From an uncultured bacterium (GTDB taxonomy: Bacteria > Cyanobacteriota > Vampirovibrionia > Gastranaerophilales > Gastranaerophilaceae): a stretch of DNA of 64,000 nucleotides. This document shows, piece by piece, positions 8,765-17,813 of the stretch. Position 1 is the stretch's first letter. The number at the start of each line of letters is the position of its first letter. The notes beneath the pieces were generated by a model, which was not told the DNA's origin, made no database searches, and saw nothing but the letters and a program-made list of their open reading frames with translations. The stretch is from positions 1-64,000 of the forward strand of contig CASFGO010000028.1 of assembly GCA_949294335.1 (NCBI GenBank), written 5' to 3'. Both the position numbers and the translations under genes were made by a program.

Positions 8765-9806
8765 GAATACCAAGTGAAATTCTTTTATCTTCAGGATTAA
8801 ACTTAATTATTACCACATTTATTTTTGCACCAACATCTAGTATTGAATTATTTGAGTTTTGGTATTCTACAACTTCATTATGAGGTAATAATGCTTCAAC
8901 TCCAGAATAAACCTCAACAAAGGCACCAAAATTTTTGATTCGTGTAACAACACCTTCTCGAATATCACCTTCTTTTAAATTATCAGTAACATTTACCCAA
9001 GGATCTTCCGTTACATTTTTTAAGCTTAAAGTAATTCTTTGTTTTTCCTTATCAATATCAAAAATTGCAACATCAATTGTTTCACCAATTTTCAACAAAT
9101 CAGTAGGATGCTCTACCCACTTCCAAGAAATTTGAGACAATGGAAGCAAGCAATCAACTCCACCAATATCAACAAAAGCTCCAAATGATGCAATTCTTAC
9201 TACCTTACCTTTTACAACCTGACCAACTTCAACTTGTTCAAAGATAACTTTCTTTGCTGACTCAATTGTATCACTATATACCTTTTTATTTGACAATACT
9301 AAGTTACTTTGTTCTTCATCCAATGACAATATTTTTAACTCAATTTTGTCACCTACTGAATATTTATTTTCTCTTTCCTGAATTTGACTTGATGGAACAA
9401 AACCTTTGATTCCTATTATATCAACTAATATTCCACCCTTAACAATTTGTACAATTTTACCATTTATTATATCATCAGCTTCTTTAATTTTTTCTAATTC
9501 TTTCCAAGAATAGACTAAATCTACTTTCTTTCTTGATAACCAAAATTGCCCATTTTCATCAACATCTGAAATAATCAAAAATTCATATTCAGTATCTTTT
9601 TCTAAAACATCTTGTATTTTTGAATCATAATCAATAGATGCTTCTTTACGAGGTACAACAGCTATAGACTTTGCACCTATATCAACTAATGCATTATCTG
9701 ATTCATATCCAAATACGATACCTTTTACTAAATCACCTTTTCTAAATTTGTAATCATAATTGTCTAATAATGACTCGAAATCCTTATCAGAGTAATCTTT
9801 TCCCAT
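8736..9806 (-). CDS. rpsA: S1-domain RNA-binding protein (ribosomal protein S1-like)
   Basis: 356 residues containing four S1 (OB-fold) repeats at about 22-90, 100-170, 190-262 and 275-348; the third and fourth carry the typical KGKVVRIASFGAFVDIGG and EGVVTRIKNFGAFVEVYSG. The number is between the six of E. coli S1 and the three of many cyanobacterial S1 proteins. It probably helps load mRNA onto the 30S subunit. Codon 1 is an ATG; TATAAT lies about 19 nt upstream, giving a short leader without a clear Shine-Dalgarno. Confidence 0.85.
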   Translation of the reverse strand: MGKDYSDKDFESLLDNYDYKFRKGDLVKGIVFGYESDNALVDIGAKSIAVVPRKEASIDYDSKIQDVLEKDTEYEFLIISDVDENGQFWLSRKKVDLVYSWKELEKIKEADDIINGKIVQIVKGGILVDIIGIKGFVPSSQIQERENKYSVGDKIELKILSLDEEQSNLVLSNKKVYSDTIESAKKVIFEQVEVGQVVKGKVVRIASFGAFVDIGGVDCLLPLSQISWKWVEHPTDLLKIGETIDVAIFDIDKEKQRITLSLKNVTEDPWVNVTDNLKEGDIREGVVTRIKNFGAFVEVYSGVEALLPHNEVVEYQNSNNSILDVGAKINVVIIKFNPEDKRISLGIPTKDSQAEG

Positions 9807-9919
9807 TCTTTATGCCCTTATTATATAATACAGATATCTTTATTATAACATAGTTTTTCAATTTTGACTAGTGTTTTTAATTAAAATATGCATGAATACT
9901 TGAATACAGAGAATAAATA

Positions 9920-9949
9920 TTGCTATTATTTTTATGTTTTATGTATAAT
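9920..9949 (+). promoter_or_regulatory. dgt promoter (leaderless type)
   Basis: TTGCTA (9920-9925), an 18-nt spacer and TATAAT (9944-9949) end 7 nt before the ATG at 9957, so transcription should begin at or beside the start codon. This argues against the upstream in-frame ATG at 9888. Confidence 0.6.
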
Positions 9950-9956
9950 AAGAACT

Positions 9957-10997
9957 ATGGAAAAACAAAATTCTATTAAATTTAAACTTGAACAAAGAGA
10001 AATAGATACACTAAGCGAATTTGCAACAAAGAGTAGAGATTCAAAAGGACGCAAAAGAGAGGAAGAAGTATCTGAATTAAGAACAGATTTTCAAAGAGAT
10101 AGAGATAGAATACTACATTCAAAATCTTTTAGGAGATTAAAACATAAAACTCAGGTTTTTCTTGCTCCTTTTGATGATCACTTTAGAACAAGATTAACAC
10201 ATACTCTTGAGGTTTCACAAATTGCAAGAACAATTGCAAGAGCATTAGATTTAAATGAAGACTTAACAGAGGCAATTTCTTTAGGCCACGATTTAGGACA
10301 TACTCCTTTTGGTCATTGTGGAGAAGGAGTATTAAATGAACTTGTTAATGGCGGATTTCATCATAATATTCAAAGTGTTCGAGTTGTAGAAGTTCTGGAA
10401 GATATGAACTTATGCCAAGAAACAATTGATGGAATTTATACACACACTTGGGGTTTTAAACCTAAAACTCCTGAAGCACAAATCGTCCAATACGCAGATA
10501 AAATTGCATATATTAATCACGACATAGAAGATTCTATTAGAGCAGGAATTATCTCTGAAAGTGATTTACCTAATGAATGTATAAAATATTTTACATCAAA
10601 ACCTTCAATAAGATTAAGTAAAATGATATCTGCTGTAATAAATAATTCTATAGGTAAACCAAAAGTTGAAATGGAAAAAGAATGTTGGGAAATGACAACA
10701 AAACTACGCAAATGGATGTTTGAAAATATATATGTAGATTCACCTGCTAAAACAGAAGAATGTAAAGCTAGACATATTATTAAAACACTTTTTGAATATT
10801 ATACAGATGTTATGAAGCAACATTGTGACGACGAAAAGAGAATTGAAAGATTAGTAACTGATTACATTTCAGGAATGACAGATCAATATGCAATAGAAAA
10901 ATATAAAGAAAAGTTCATCCCTCGACCTTTAATATCTGGTACTAGCGATGAAACTTTTCTAAAAATATTATACGATTTAGATAAATCTACTTTGTAA
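9957..10997 (+). CDS. dgt: dGTP triphosphohydrolase-like HD-domain protein
   Basis: About 346 residues. The HD-domain metal ligands are visible: RTRLTHTLEVSQIAR, then LGHDLGHTPFGHCGE, with a later YADKIAYINHDIED. The RDRDRILHSKSFRRLKHKTQVF stretch is the nucleotide-binding segment of deoxyguanosinetriphosphate triphosphohydrolase-like proteins. These hydrolyse dNTPs to deoxynucleoside and triphosphate. Start chosen at 9957 because the promoter -10 box lies between the earlier ATG and this one. The end overlaps the convergent TSCPD gene by 11 nt. Confidence 0.88.
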   Translation: MEKQNSIKFKLEQREIDTLSEFATKSRDSKGRKREEEVSELRTDFQRDRDRILHSKSFRRLKHKTQVFLAPFDDHFRTRLTHTLEVSQIARTIARALDLNEDLTEAISLGHDLGHTPFGHCGEGVLNELVNGGFHHNIQSVRVVEVLEDMNLCQETIDGIYTHTWGFKPKTPEAQIVQYADKIAYINHDIEDSIRAGIISESDLPNECIKYFTSKPSIRLSKMISAVINNSIGKPKVEMEKECWEMTTKLRKWMFENIYVDSPAKTEECKARHIIKTLFEYYTDVMKQHCDDEKRIERLVTDYISGMTDQYAIEKYKEKFIPRPLISGTSDETFLKILYDLDKSTL

Positions 10998-11265
10998 TAA
11001 GAGTTTTTGACTTATATTGTATTAAACATTGAGCTAATTGGTCAGGACAACTTGTTGATTTTGGTCCACAAGTTATTCCTTGCAATTTATCAATTACCTC
11101 ATCTATAGTTAACCCTGTAACAAGTTTTGAAATTCCTTTAAGATTCCCGTTACAACCACCTATAAATTCAATATCAACAATTTTTCCTTCTTTTAGTGCA
11201 ATATTAATTAATTTTGAACAAGTACCTTGTGTTTGATATTGGATAATTTCTATTTTTGAATCCAT
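10987..11265 (-). CDS. TSCPD-domain protein
   Basis: 92 residues. The motif TSCPDQLAQCL near residue 72 and the pattern TQGTCSKLINIALKEGKIVDIEFIGGCNGN match the small stand-alone TSCPD family, whose domain also occurs at the C terminus of some ribonucleotide reductases. Four Cys residues could bind a metal. Function is unknown. A strong ribosome site (GAGGAGGAA) precedes the ATG. It ends inside the end of dgt, another nucleotide-metabolism gene. Confidence 0.8.
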   Translation of the reverse strand: MDSKIEIIQYQTQGTCSKLINIALKEGKIVDIEFIGGCNGNLKGISKLVTGLTIDEVIDKLQGITCGPKSTSCPDQLAQCLIQYKSKTLITK

Positions 11266-11436
11266 TTAAATTCCTCCTCATAAATATTAATATCAACAGT
11301 ATTACATAATTATTCTGTTTTTAAAAGTATCCTCATTAACTTAAAAAGGTTATTTTAAATTTTTGTTACAGTCAAAAAAAATTAATTTGTATCATAGCAT
11401 ATTTGAATTATCATAAAGAAGGAAAGGGAACTTTAT

Positions 11437-12075
11437 ATGAAACTAGGAATTTTGGAAAAGATTTTACCACCAGATAACAAAGTTTTCTTTGATTTATTTG
11501 TTGATGCTGCACTAAATTGTAAAAAAAGTGCAATTCTTTATAATGAAGCACTAACAAACGGAATCAATGAAGATATGTTGATGCAGGTGAAGATTTTAAG
11601 ACGTAAAGGTAGTGATTTAGAAAGAGAAAGTATTGCTCTTTTAAATAGCACTTTTATTACACCTATTGATAGAGAAGATATTCAATTATTAGCTTCAATG
11701 CTTAGAAAAATCAATAAAAAAATATGTCAAGCATTTCAAAACTTTTATGCTTATAGAATAGATAAACCAACAGAAGAAATGTACCAACAAGGTAAAATTA
11801 TTATGAAGGCTACATCTGAAATGACTCATACTGTAAGCTTATTGAAAAAATTACATAAAACAAAAGATATCACTAATTCTAGAGCTACAATGAAAGAAAT
11901 TGAAACTATTGGTGATGATATTCTTTTAAGAGCTACTAGTGAGTTATTTTCAGGGAAATATGATCCTGTAACAATTATTAAGTTTAGAGATATTTATAAG
12001 GACTTGGAGAATGCTTTGGACAGATGTCATTCCGTTGCGGATGAAGTTTTGAACATCGCTCTCAAGAATAGTTAG
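11437..12075 (+). CDS. DUF47 (PhoU-like) phosphate transport accessory protein
   Basis: 212 residues, almost all helical, matching DUF47/PhoU-like proteins that accompany PiT transporters (for example ETIGDDILLRATSELF and IIKFRDIYKDLENALDRCH, the conserved Glu/Asp metal-cluster helices). It begins the two-gene operon and stops 2 nt before the transporter. Likely role: regulating PiT-mediated phosphate uptake at the membrane. Ribosome site AAGGAAAGGG before ATG. Confidence 0.85.
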   Translation: MKLGILEKILPPDNKVFFDLFVDAALNCKKSAILYNEALTNGINEDMLMQVKILRRKGSDLERESIALLNSTFITPIDREDIQLLASMLRKINKKICQAFQNFYAYRIDKPTEEMYQQGKIIMKATSEMTHTVSLLKKLHKTKDITNSRATMKEIETIGDDILLRATSELFSGKYDPVTIIKFRDIYKDLENALDRCHSVADEVLNIALKNS

Positions 12076-12077
12076 GT

Positions 12078-13172
12078 ATGACAGTAACGATTTTATGTTT
12101 AATTATATTAGTTGGAGTTGCGTTAATATTTGAATTCATTAACGGATTCCATGATTCTGCAAATGCCATATCGATGGCAATTTCAACAAAAGCACTTAGC
12201 CCTAGATATGCAGTGTTATATGCAGCACTTTTTGATTGTGCCGGCGCATTATGCGGAACACACGTTGCAAAAACAATTGGTGTCGGAATGGTTGCACACG
12301 ATGCAATTACTCAACTTGTTATATTATGTGCGTTACTAGGAGCTATAATATGGGGACTTATAACATGGAGATTTGGGATTCCTTCAAGTTCCTCTCATGC
12401 TCTAATTGGAGGACTTTTAGGAGCCTCTATCATGCATGCTTATCTTTTATTAGATAAACCATATGATTTACTTCTAAGATTACCTGCATTTCACTTTGAA
12501 CATCCTGCATTAGAAGTTGTTAATGAACATAATGTTTTAGATTTAGTAATTATTCCTATGATTACATCTCCAATATTTGGTTTTTGTGTTGGAATGATAG
12601 TTATATGGATACTATTAAAAATATTTGGTCGTTTAAAACCTGAATTACTTAATAGAACATTTAGAAAATTACAATTAGTATCTTGTGCATTTCTTGCATT
12701 CAGCCACGGTTCAAATGATGCTCAAAAAACAATGGGTATTATTACATTATCATTAATAACATTTGGATTTTTAAAAGGTGATACTGATTTTTCTATTCCT
12801 CTATGGGTAATATTAATTTGTGCTTTAGCATTATCATGCGGAACAATGACAGGTGGTTGGAGAATCATTAAAACTATGAGCTCTAAAATTGTAAAAATGA
12901 AACCTATGCATGGTTTTGCAGTAGAAATGTCAGCATCTGGAATTATATTAACAGCATCTCACTTTGGGATTCCAGTAAGTACAACTCATATCATATCAAC
13001 AGCAATTATGGGTGTTGGTAGTATGGTAAAAGCGAGTGCCGTAAAATGGGGTATCGTTAAGAGTATAATTACAGCTTGGATTCTGACTATTCCTATTTGT
13101 ATGGCAGTATCAGGGGGGCTATATTATATCTTATCTAAAACGCCATTAATTGCTTTTGGACAATATAGTTAA
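12078..13172 (+). CDS. pit: PiT-family inorganic phosphate transporter
   Basis: 364 residues with about ten membrane helices. The two duplicated PiT signatures are present: EFINGFHDSANAISMAIST near residue 20 and AFSHGSNDAQKTMGIITL near 210. GxPSSSSHALIGGLLGA and GIPVSTTHIISTAIMGVG are the paired Ser/Thr-rich re-entrant segments. It imports metal-phosphate by proton or sodium symport. It starts 2 nt after the DUF47 gene, so both are co-translated. Confidence 0.92.
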   Translation: MTVTILCLIILVGVALIFEFINGFHDSANAISMAISTKALSPRYAVLYAALFDCAGALCGTHVAKTIGVGMVAHDAITQLVILCALLGAIIWGLITWRFGIPSSSSHALIGGLLGASIMHAYLLLDKPYDLLLRLPAFHFEHPALEVVNEHNVLDLVIIPMITSPIFGFCVGMIVIWILLKIFGRLKPELLNRTFRKLQLVSCAFLAFSHGSNDAQKTMGIITLSLITFGFLKGDTDFSIPLWVILICALALSCGTMTGGWRIIKTMSSKIVKMKPMHGFAVEMSASGIILTASHFGIPVSTTHIISTAIMGVGSMVKASAVKWGIVKSIITAWILTIPICMAVSGGLYYILSKTPLIAFGQYS

Positions 13173-13173
13173 T

Positions 13174-16035
13174 TTAATGTAATAACTTGGCAAGATATGC
13201 AACAGTTCTAGGGAAATATTGCTGCCAATAATGAGATCTTAAAGCCTGAGTTCTATTTTTAGGACTTAGGCTTAATATTGTATTTGTCTCGGCAATTCCT
13301 TCCATAATAGCTTTGTCTCTGCCTAAATAATGATAATCTGCAGCAAAATAACCTATATGATTTTGCTCTGCATCTGAGAAAAAGTTACGAAATGCTTCTT
13401 TTTCCTCATTATAAATTTTATTTAAAACATTATCATCATTTATTTTTTCACTAATTTCTTTAAATTCTAATTCATCTTTACCATGCCCTATTTCGTGAAG
13501 TAGTATTGAAGGATCTAAATATTTTTCATTCATTCCAATCAATTGTGTTTTGGGGTTGTAAGCTGCATTTTCACATAAATTATTTTTTGATATTGATTTT
13601 ATATCCATTGTTTTTAAGGCAAACAAATCTTCACCAGGTAATTGCTTTAATAATGGTAAAATATCAGATTTAGTACCTTTTGTGAAATTTTCTAACTCTA
13701 TATTAACAACTTTACCTGATTGTAAATCTTTAACAATCATATTATCTTCAATTATTTTTATATCAAATTTTTTATTATTTCTTGATGAAACAAAATGATT
13801 ATCATCTACAACTTCAAAAGTCAAAGATTGATTTAATAATTCTTCTCCATCTGCAGTCTTAATTTTATAGTCTACAATTCTATTTCCTAGAGGATCGTCT
13901 TCATATCTATAATATGATGTTGTTCCATCTAAGGATTCCATATTTTTTTCAATAAGGGTATTTCCTGATTCTGTTATTTTAGCTGTACTTATATTTTTAA
14001 TTCTCCCATCAGGATATTTCTTTTGGACATCATAAATACCATTAATTTCTGAAGGTTTTATTTCTTCTGTATACAATAATTTGTTTTTATTATCATATTT
14101 TTCAATAACTTGAGAATCCAATTCTTTATATTCATAATATCTATCTTTTTTGATATTATTCCGTTGTTTTACTACCACATGATGTTTATAATCCCTTTGT
14201 TCTATATATGTTGAATTTGAATATTTCTTCTCTATAACATCCGAAATTGGTTCACTATCTTTCAAATTATAAAGCAATTTAGAAGTTGTTGGATAATCGT
14301 CTTGAGTTATTTCAATAATCTCTGAAGAATTACCATTATATTTAAATTTAAGAGTATCAATATTTTTATCTTTTAAATAATCTTTTAAAAATTCTTTAAA
14401 TTTTAATAATTTTTCTTCAGGTAAATTTTGGAACTTACCAGTAGTATAATATTTAGGGTTTAATCCCAATTCAGCAAAATTTACTCTTTCTAATTTTTCT
14501 ATATCTTTAATATCTGAGCCAAACATAAAATTTGAAAAAGTATCCCTTGATAACATTGGTAATTTCATACTCATATATTTATTTAAAGTATCAATTAATG
14601 GAGGATGGCATTTTCTTCCTGGAACTCCATTTAATTCTTTTGTTCCCATAGATAGCATAAAATCTAATGTATCTTTTGATAACTTTTCATCTTTTAGTAT
14701 GTTTGTATAATTATCTTTTACCGGCCACTTTAACATATATAATTTATAAAATGTATCAAAAGCCTTATCATTTTCTTCTAAGGATAAACAAGAAGATAAA
14801 TGCTTTATTGTGTGAAGACCAACTTCTCGTGGATTATCCAAATATAAATCTATATATTTATTTAATTTATCAAATCTTAATTTAGGTTCTTTTGAACCAA
14901 TTTTATCAAATGCAGCATCATATATTTCTGATACATCATTATCATTAGATGCTTGAAGTAAGCGTTTTATTGTATTTATATTTTCCTCTGATAATTCTTC
15001 TATCGGAATATTTAGTGTTTTTAAAATATGATGAACATTCTCTTTTGCTTGATATCCTGAATTGAGGAAATCATCAATTAAATTTACTGAATTTATATTA
15101 TAATCTACTTTGGATAAAGAATTTCTATCTGATTTTATATCTGTAATCATATCTAAAATAGTAGAAAAATTTTTTCGATCTTTTATTGATTTTGTTAATT
15201 CAATAAATTCATCTTTTTCTTTTTTTTGTTCAGGTTCAAATGTTGATAAAATTTTTGTTACTTGGTTTATTTGCCAAGATTCTAAATTTGCATTTTTTAA
15301 ATCATTATATGAATTTAAAACATCTTGCGAAAATTTTCCTTTTGAATTTTTTGCATGAAATAAATCATTTAATACATCATTAAGTTTTGAATCATTTTTT
15401 ATTCTTGATTCTGCATAGTTTATAGCTTCTATATCTATATTATTATCATTATCTTTTAACATGCTTAAAATTCTTTCAGGAGAACGCAATAGATAAGGAG
15501 TTAAATATTCAGAATTACCAGATAAAAAATTAATTAGAGGTTTAATAAATTTACCCTCAGAATCTTTTACTTTCTTTAAAAAAGACAAATCAAAACCGTA
15601 AGCAGTTTTTGATTTAATCAGCAAATCTTTTGATAATTCTAATACTTTATTATTAACCACACCATTTTCTTTTGAAGAACTGAACACCTGCATAATATTT
15701 GGCATTCCTGGTTTTCGTTCTCGTAATTCTTCAAAAATTTCTAAACTGTTACGCGCAATTGTTCCATCCGAATTAGATATTATATTGGTTATCCTTTGTT
15801 TATAAGCAGGATCGTCAAGACCTATTTTTTTAAAATAATCTTCAATCTCCTTTTGTGATAAATAATCTTCTTTATGATTTATTCCTACATATGCCTTCAA
15901 AACAGATATTTCAGGATATTTACAATCTAATTTTGTTTTTTCAGTTTGCATACTAACATCTGATTTAGCATCTGATGTTTTTAGATTTTGCTTTTTAATA
16001 TCAATTGAATTTAATGTAGTATTATTAACTTCCAT
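13174..16035 (-). CDS. Large protein with C-terminal zincin (HEIGH) domain, putative effector
   Basis: 953 residues of no family I recognise. No signal peptide or membrane helix. About 1-560 is polar, mostly helical and Lys/Asn/Leu-rich with repeat-like segments; about 580-800 is beta-rich with tandem Tyr/Lys-rich strands (DRYYEYKELDSQVIEKYDNK, KYPDGRIKNIST); the C terminus carries PSILLHEIGHGKDELE, a zinc-metallopeptidase motif at residues 847-851, with a candidate third ligand in the AIMEGIAE segment. The layout (long interaction part, small protease at the end) resembles secreted toxins or effectors. A smaller protein at 56980-58131 has a comparable beta-rich part and HEVEH tail. Function is inference. 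Confidence 0.65.
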   Translation of the reverse strand: MEVNNTTLNSIDIKKQNLKTSDAKSDVSMQTEKTKLDCKYPEISVLKAYVGINHKEDYLSQKEIEDYFKKIGLDDPAYKQRITNIISNSDGTIARNSLEIFEELRERKPGMPNIMQVFSSSKENGVVNNKVLELSKDLLIKSKTAYGFDLSFLKKVKDSEGKFIKPLINFLSGNSEYLTPYLLRSPERILSMLKDNDNNIDIEAINYAESRIKNDSKLNDVLNDLFHAKNSKGKFSQDVLNSYNDLKNANLESWQINQVTKILSTFEPEQKKEKDEFIELTKSIKDRKNFSTILDMITDIKSDRNSLSKVDYNINSVNLIDDFLNSGYQAKENVHHILKTLNIPIEELSEENINTIKRLLQASNDNDVSEIYDAAFDKIGSKEPKLRFDKLNKYIDLYLDNPREVGLHTIKHLSSCLSLEENDKAFDTFYKLYMLKWPVKDNYTNILKDEKLSKDTLDFMLSMGTKELNGVPGRKCHPPLIDTLNKYMSMKLPMLSRDTFSNFMFGSDIKDIEKLERVNFAELGLNPKYYTTGKFQNLPEEKLLKFKEFLKDYLKDKNIDTLKFKYNGNSSEIIEITQDDYPTTSKLLYNLKDSEPISDVIEKKYSNSTYIEQRDYKHHVVVKQRNNIKKDRYYEYKELDSQVIEKYDNKNKLLYTEEIKPSEINGIYDVQKKYPDGRIKNISTAKITESGNTLIEKNMESLDGTTSYYRYEDDPLGNRIVDYKIKTADGEELLNQSLTFEVVDDNHFVSSRNNKKFDIKIIEDNMIVKDLQSGKVVNIELENFTKGTKSDILPLLKQLPGEDLFALKTMDIKSISKNNLCENAAYNPKTQLIGMNEKYLDPSILLHEIGHGKDELEFKEISEKINDDNVLNKIYNEEKEAFRNFFSDAEQNHIGYFAADYHYLGRDKAIMEGIAETNTILSLSPKNRTQALRSHYWQQYFPRTVAYLAKLLH

Positions 16036-16099
16036 AATATATATAAAAGAATTAATATTAAATTATTGACAGAATAATTGGAAAATGTAACAAATTTAA

Positions 16100-16480
16100 T
16101 TATTTTATTAAGTCTTTTTCATACATAAACCAATAATCTAAGCATAAATAATTTGCAACTGTTTTAAAGCGATTTACATATCTATCTTCATATTGAGGAT
16201 TTTCTAAAATAAGAACAACAGCAGGTTTTCTATGAGTTTTTATCCCATAGTAGAGAGCTTGACCTATACTTTCTGCCCATTTAGATGCAAAATCAAATTC
16301 AACAGCATGTGTTTTGGTTAAACAATCTACCCTTGCACCATCATTTAGTATGTATTCTGTTTGGCCACAATGATTTCTACACCATACTGCTTGATATTCT
16401 TTTTCGTAGTGCAAACGTTTTGAATACACTGGTATTGATATTACTGATATTAATAATATTAAAAGGATTAATCTTCTCAT
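16100..16480 (-). CDS. Secreted restriction-endonuclease-fold-like protein
   Basis: 126 residues with a signal peptide (MRRLILLILLISVISIPVYS). The mature part reads DGARVDCLTKTHAVEFDFASKWAESIGQALYY; the D...ExD...K spacing is that of a PD-(D/E)xK nuclease core, and I recall a widespread family of short exported proteins with this pattern. Substrate and activity are unknown; roles in periplasmic DNA degradation are possible. Start placed at ATG 16480 rather than the adjoining TTG at 16483. Two Cys pairs could form disulfides. Confidence 0.7.
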   Translation of the reverse strand: MRRLILLILLISVISIPVYSKRLHYEKEYQAVWCRNHCGQTEYILNDGARVDCLTKTHAVEFDFASKWAESIGQALYYGIKTHRKPAVVLILENPQYEDRYVNRFKTVANYLCLDYWFMYEKDLIK

Positions 16481-16529
16481 CAATTACATGATAAACGATT
16501 AATCCTCAATTTATTTAATATATTTTCAT

Positions 16530-17372
16530 TTATTTTGCATAAAAGAATATTGATGTAATAATTCCTACAACAAAACAATAATATGCAAAAACTTTTAATG
16601 AATATTTTGCTAAAAATTTCAGGAAATATTTGATACATAAATAACCAACAAATCCTGAAACAAATGTTCCAATAATGATATCTACCCAGTTATATGTAGC
16701 TAATTCAGTCATATCTATTTTTACAAAAGGATAAACCATTGAAGCCCCCAAAATAATTGGGATACTTAGTAAAAATGAATATCTTGCAGCTGTTACCCTA
16801 TCTACTTTATTAAACAAACCTGTTGCAATTGTCCAACCTGAACGAGAAAAACCTGGTAAAGCAGCAATACCTTGTGCTATTGCCATTAAAATAGATGTTT
16901 TAAAATTCATTTCAGATAACTTATTTTGAACTTTGTCAGAATATTTTTCACTAAAGTATAATATAAAACCAGTTATAAAAAGTAGAATTCCAACAATTAC
17001 AGGAGAATAAACCAATTTTTCAGCAACTTCATTTAATGGATATGCAATTAAAACCGTTATAACTGTACCTAACATAATATATAAACCTAATTTACAATTA
17101 TGCTCTGAATAATTTTTTGTTTTAATACCATTTATTAAAGCCATTAAAATTTCCATAACTTCTTTTCTAAAGAATATTAAAACCGCAATCAAAGTTCCTA
17201 AATGAAGCATTATATCAACAAACACTTCTTGATTAGATTGCTGATGTATTGGCATATTATTAAATACTTTATAAAAATTTGAAGTAAATACAAGATGAGC
17301 CGAGCTCGAAATTGGTAAAAATTCACTCAAACCTTGTACTATTCCCATAAATATTATTTGTAATAATTCCAT
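16530..17372 (-). CDS. uppP: Undecaprenyl-diphosphatase UppP/BacA
   Basis: 280 residues, about eight membrane helices. The two active-site motifs are QGLSEFLPISSSAHLV near the N terminus and LPGFSRSGWTIATGLF near residue 175. The enzyme dephosphorylates undecaprenyl diphosphate to recycle the lipid carrier for peptidoglycan and surface glycans. It starts 3 nt after queD stops, so the two may be co-transcribed, though they share no pathway. Confidence 0.95.
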   Translation of the reverse strand: MELLQIIFMGIVQGLSEFLPISSSAHLVFTSNFYKVFNNMPIHQQSNQEVFVDIMLHLGTLIAVLIFFRKEVMEILMALINGIKTKNYSEHNCKLGLYIMLGTVITVLIAYPLNEVAEKLVYSPVIVGILLFITGFILYFSEKYSDKVQNKLSEMNFKTSILMAIAQGIAALPGFSRSGWTIATGLFNKVDRVTAARYSFLLSIPIILGASMVYPFVKIDMTELATYNWVDIIIGTFVSGFVGYLCIKYFLKFLAKYSLKVFAYYCFVVGIITSIFFYAK

Positions 17373-17375
17373 TTA

Positions 17376-17735
17376 TTAATCCTCATAATAACTTGCACAA
17401 GATGTAGCTGTTTCCCAAATAGAAATTTTACTTATATTTGGAATAACTTCTTTTAATTTTGTATAAATATATTTTGAAAGTACTTCACTACTTGGGCTTA
17501 TTCCTTTAAAATCATCAAGCTCATTAATATCTTTATGATCTAACAAATCTAAAACTTTTTTCAATTCTTTTTTTAAGACTTTATAGTCAATTAAAATATT
17601 ACTTTTATCTAACTCAGTACCTTTAACATAAGCTTCGACTAACCAATTATGTCCATGCTGATTTTCACATTCTCCTTCATAATTTAATAAATGATGAGCT
17701 GCTGAAAAATATAATTGTGCTTTTATTTCAAACAT
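17376..17735 (-). CDS. queD: 6-carboxy-tetrahydropterin synthase QueD-like
   Basis: 119 residues, the usual length. Zinc ligands appear as the His of AAHHLL and the pair in QHGHNW; the catalytic Cys sits in GECENQHGH, and the closing ISIWETATSCASY has the substrate-binding Glu. QueD converts 7,8-dihydroneopterin triphosphate into CPH4 in queuosine synthesis; a BH4-type activity is an alternative. The ribosome site AAGGAGAG is strong. No other queuosine genes are in the window, and no preQ1-like leader is seen. Confidence 0.88.
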   Translation of the reverse strand: MFEIKAQLYFSAAHHLLNYEGECENQHGHNWLVEAYVKGTELDKSNILIDYKVLKKELKKVLDLLDHKDINELDDFKGISPSSEVLSKYIYTKLKEVIPNISKISIWETATSCASYYED

Positions 17736-17778
17736 TTTTCTCTCCTTTTTTTATAATTTTATTATAAACATTATTCTT

Positions 17779-17807
17779 TTTACAAATCTTTAAATATTAT
17801 GTATAAT
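17779..17807 (+). promoter_or_regulatory. Promoter of DUF115 gene (leaderless type)
   Basis: TTTACA (17779-17784), a 17-nt spacer and TATAAT (17802-17807) end 6 nt before the ATG at 17814. The predicted start of transcription coincides with the start codon. Confidence 0.65.
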
Positions 17808-17813
17808 AAAGTT

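Noticed and set aside
11320-11360. Cyanobacterial-type Pho box before the DUF47-PiT operon
   Set aside because: TTAACTT and AAGGTTA are inverted, not direct repeats, and the match is weak in such AT-rich DNA.
17736-17778. preQ1 riboswitch before queD
   Set aside because: The leader is only about 60 nt with no stem-loop or conserved aptamer bases, and is A/T runs up to the ribosome site.
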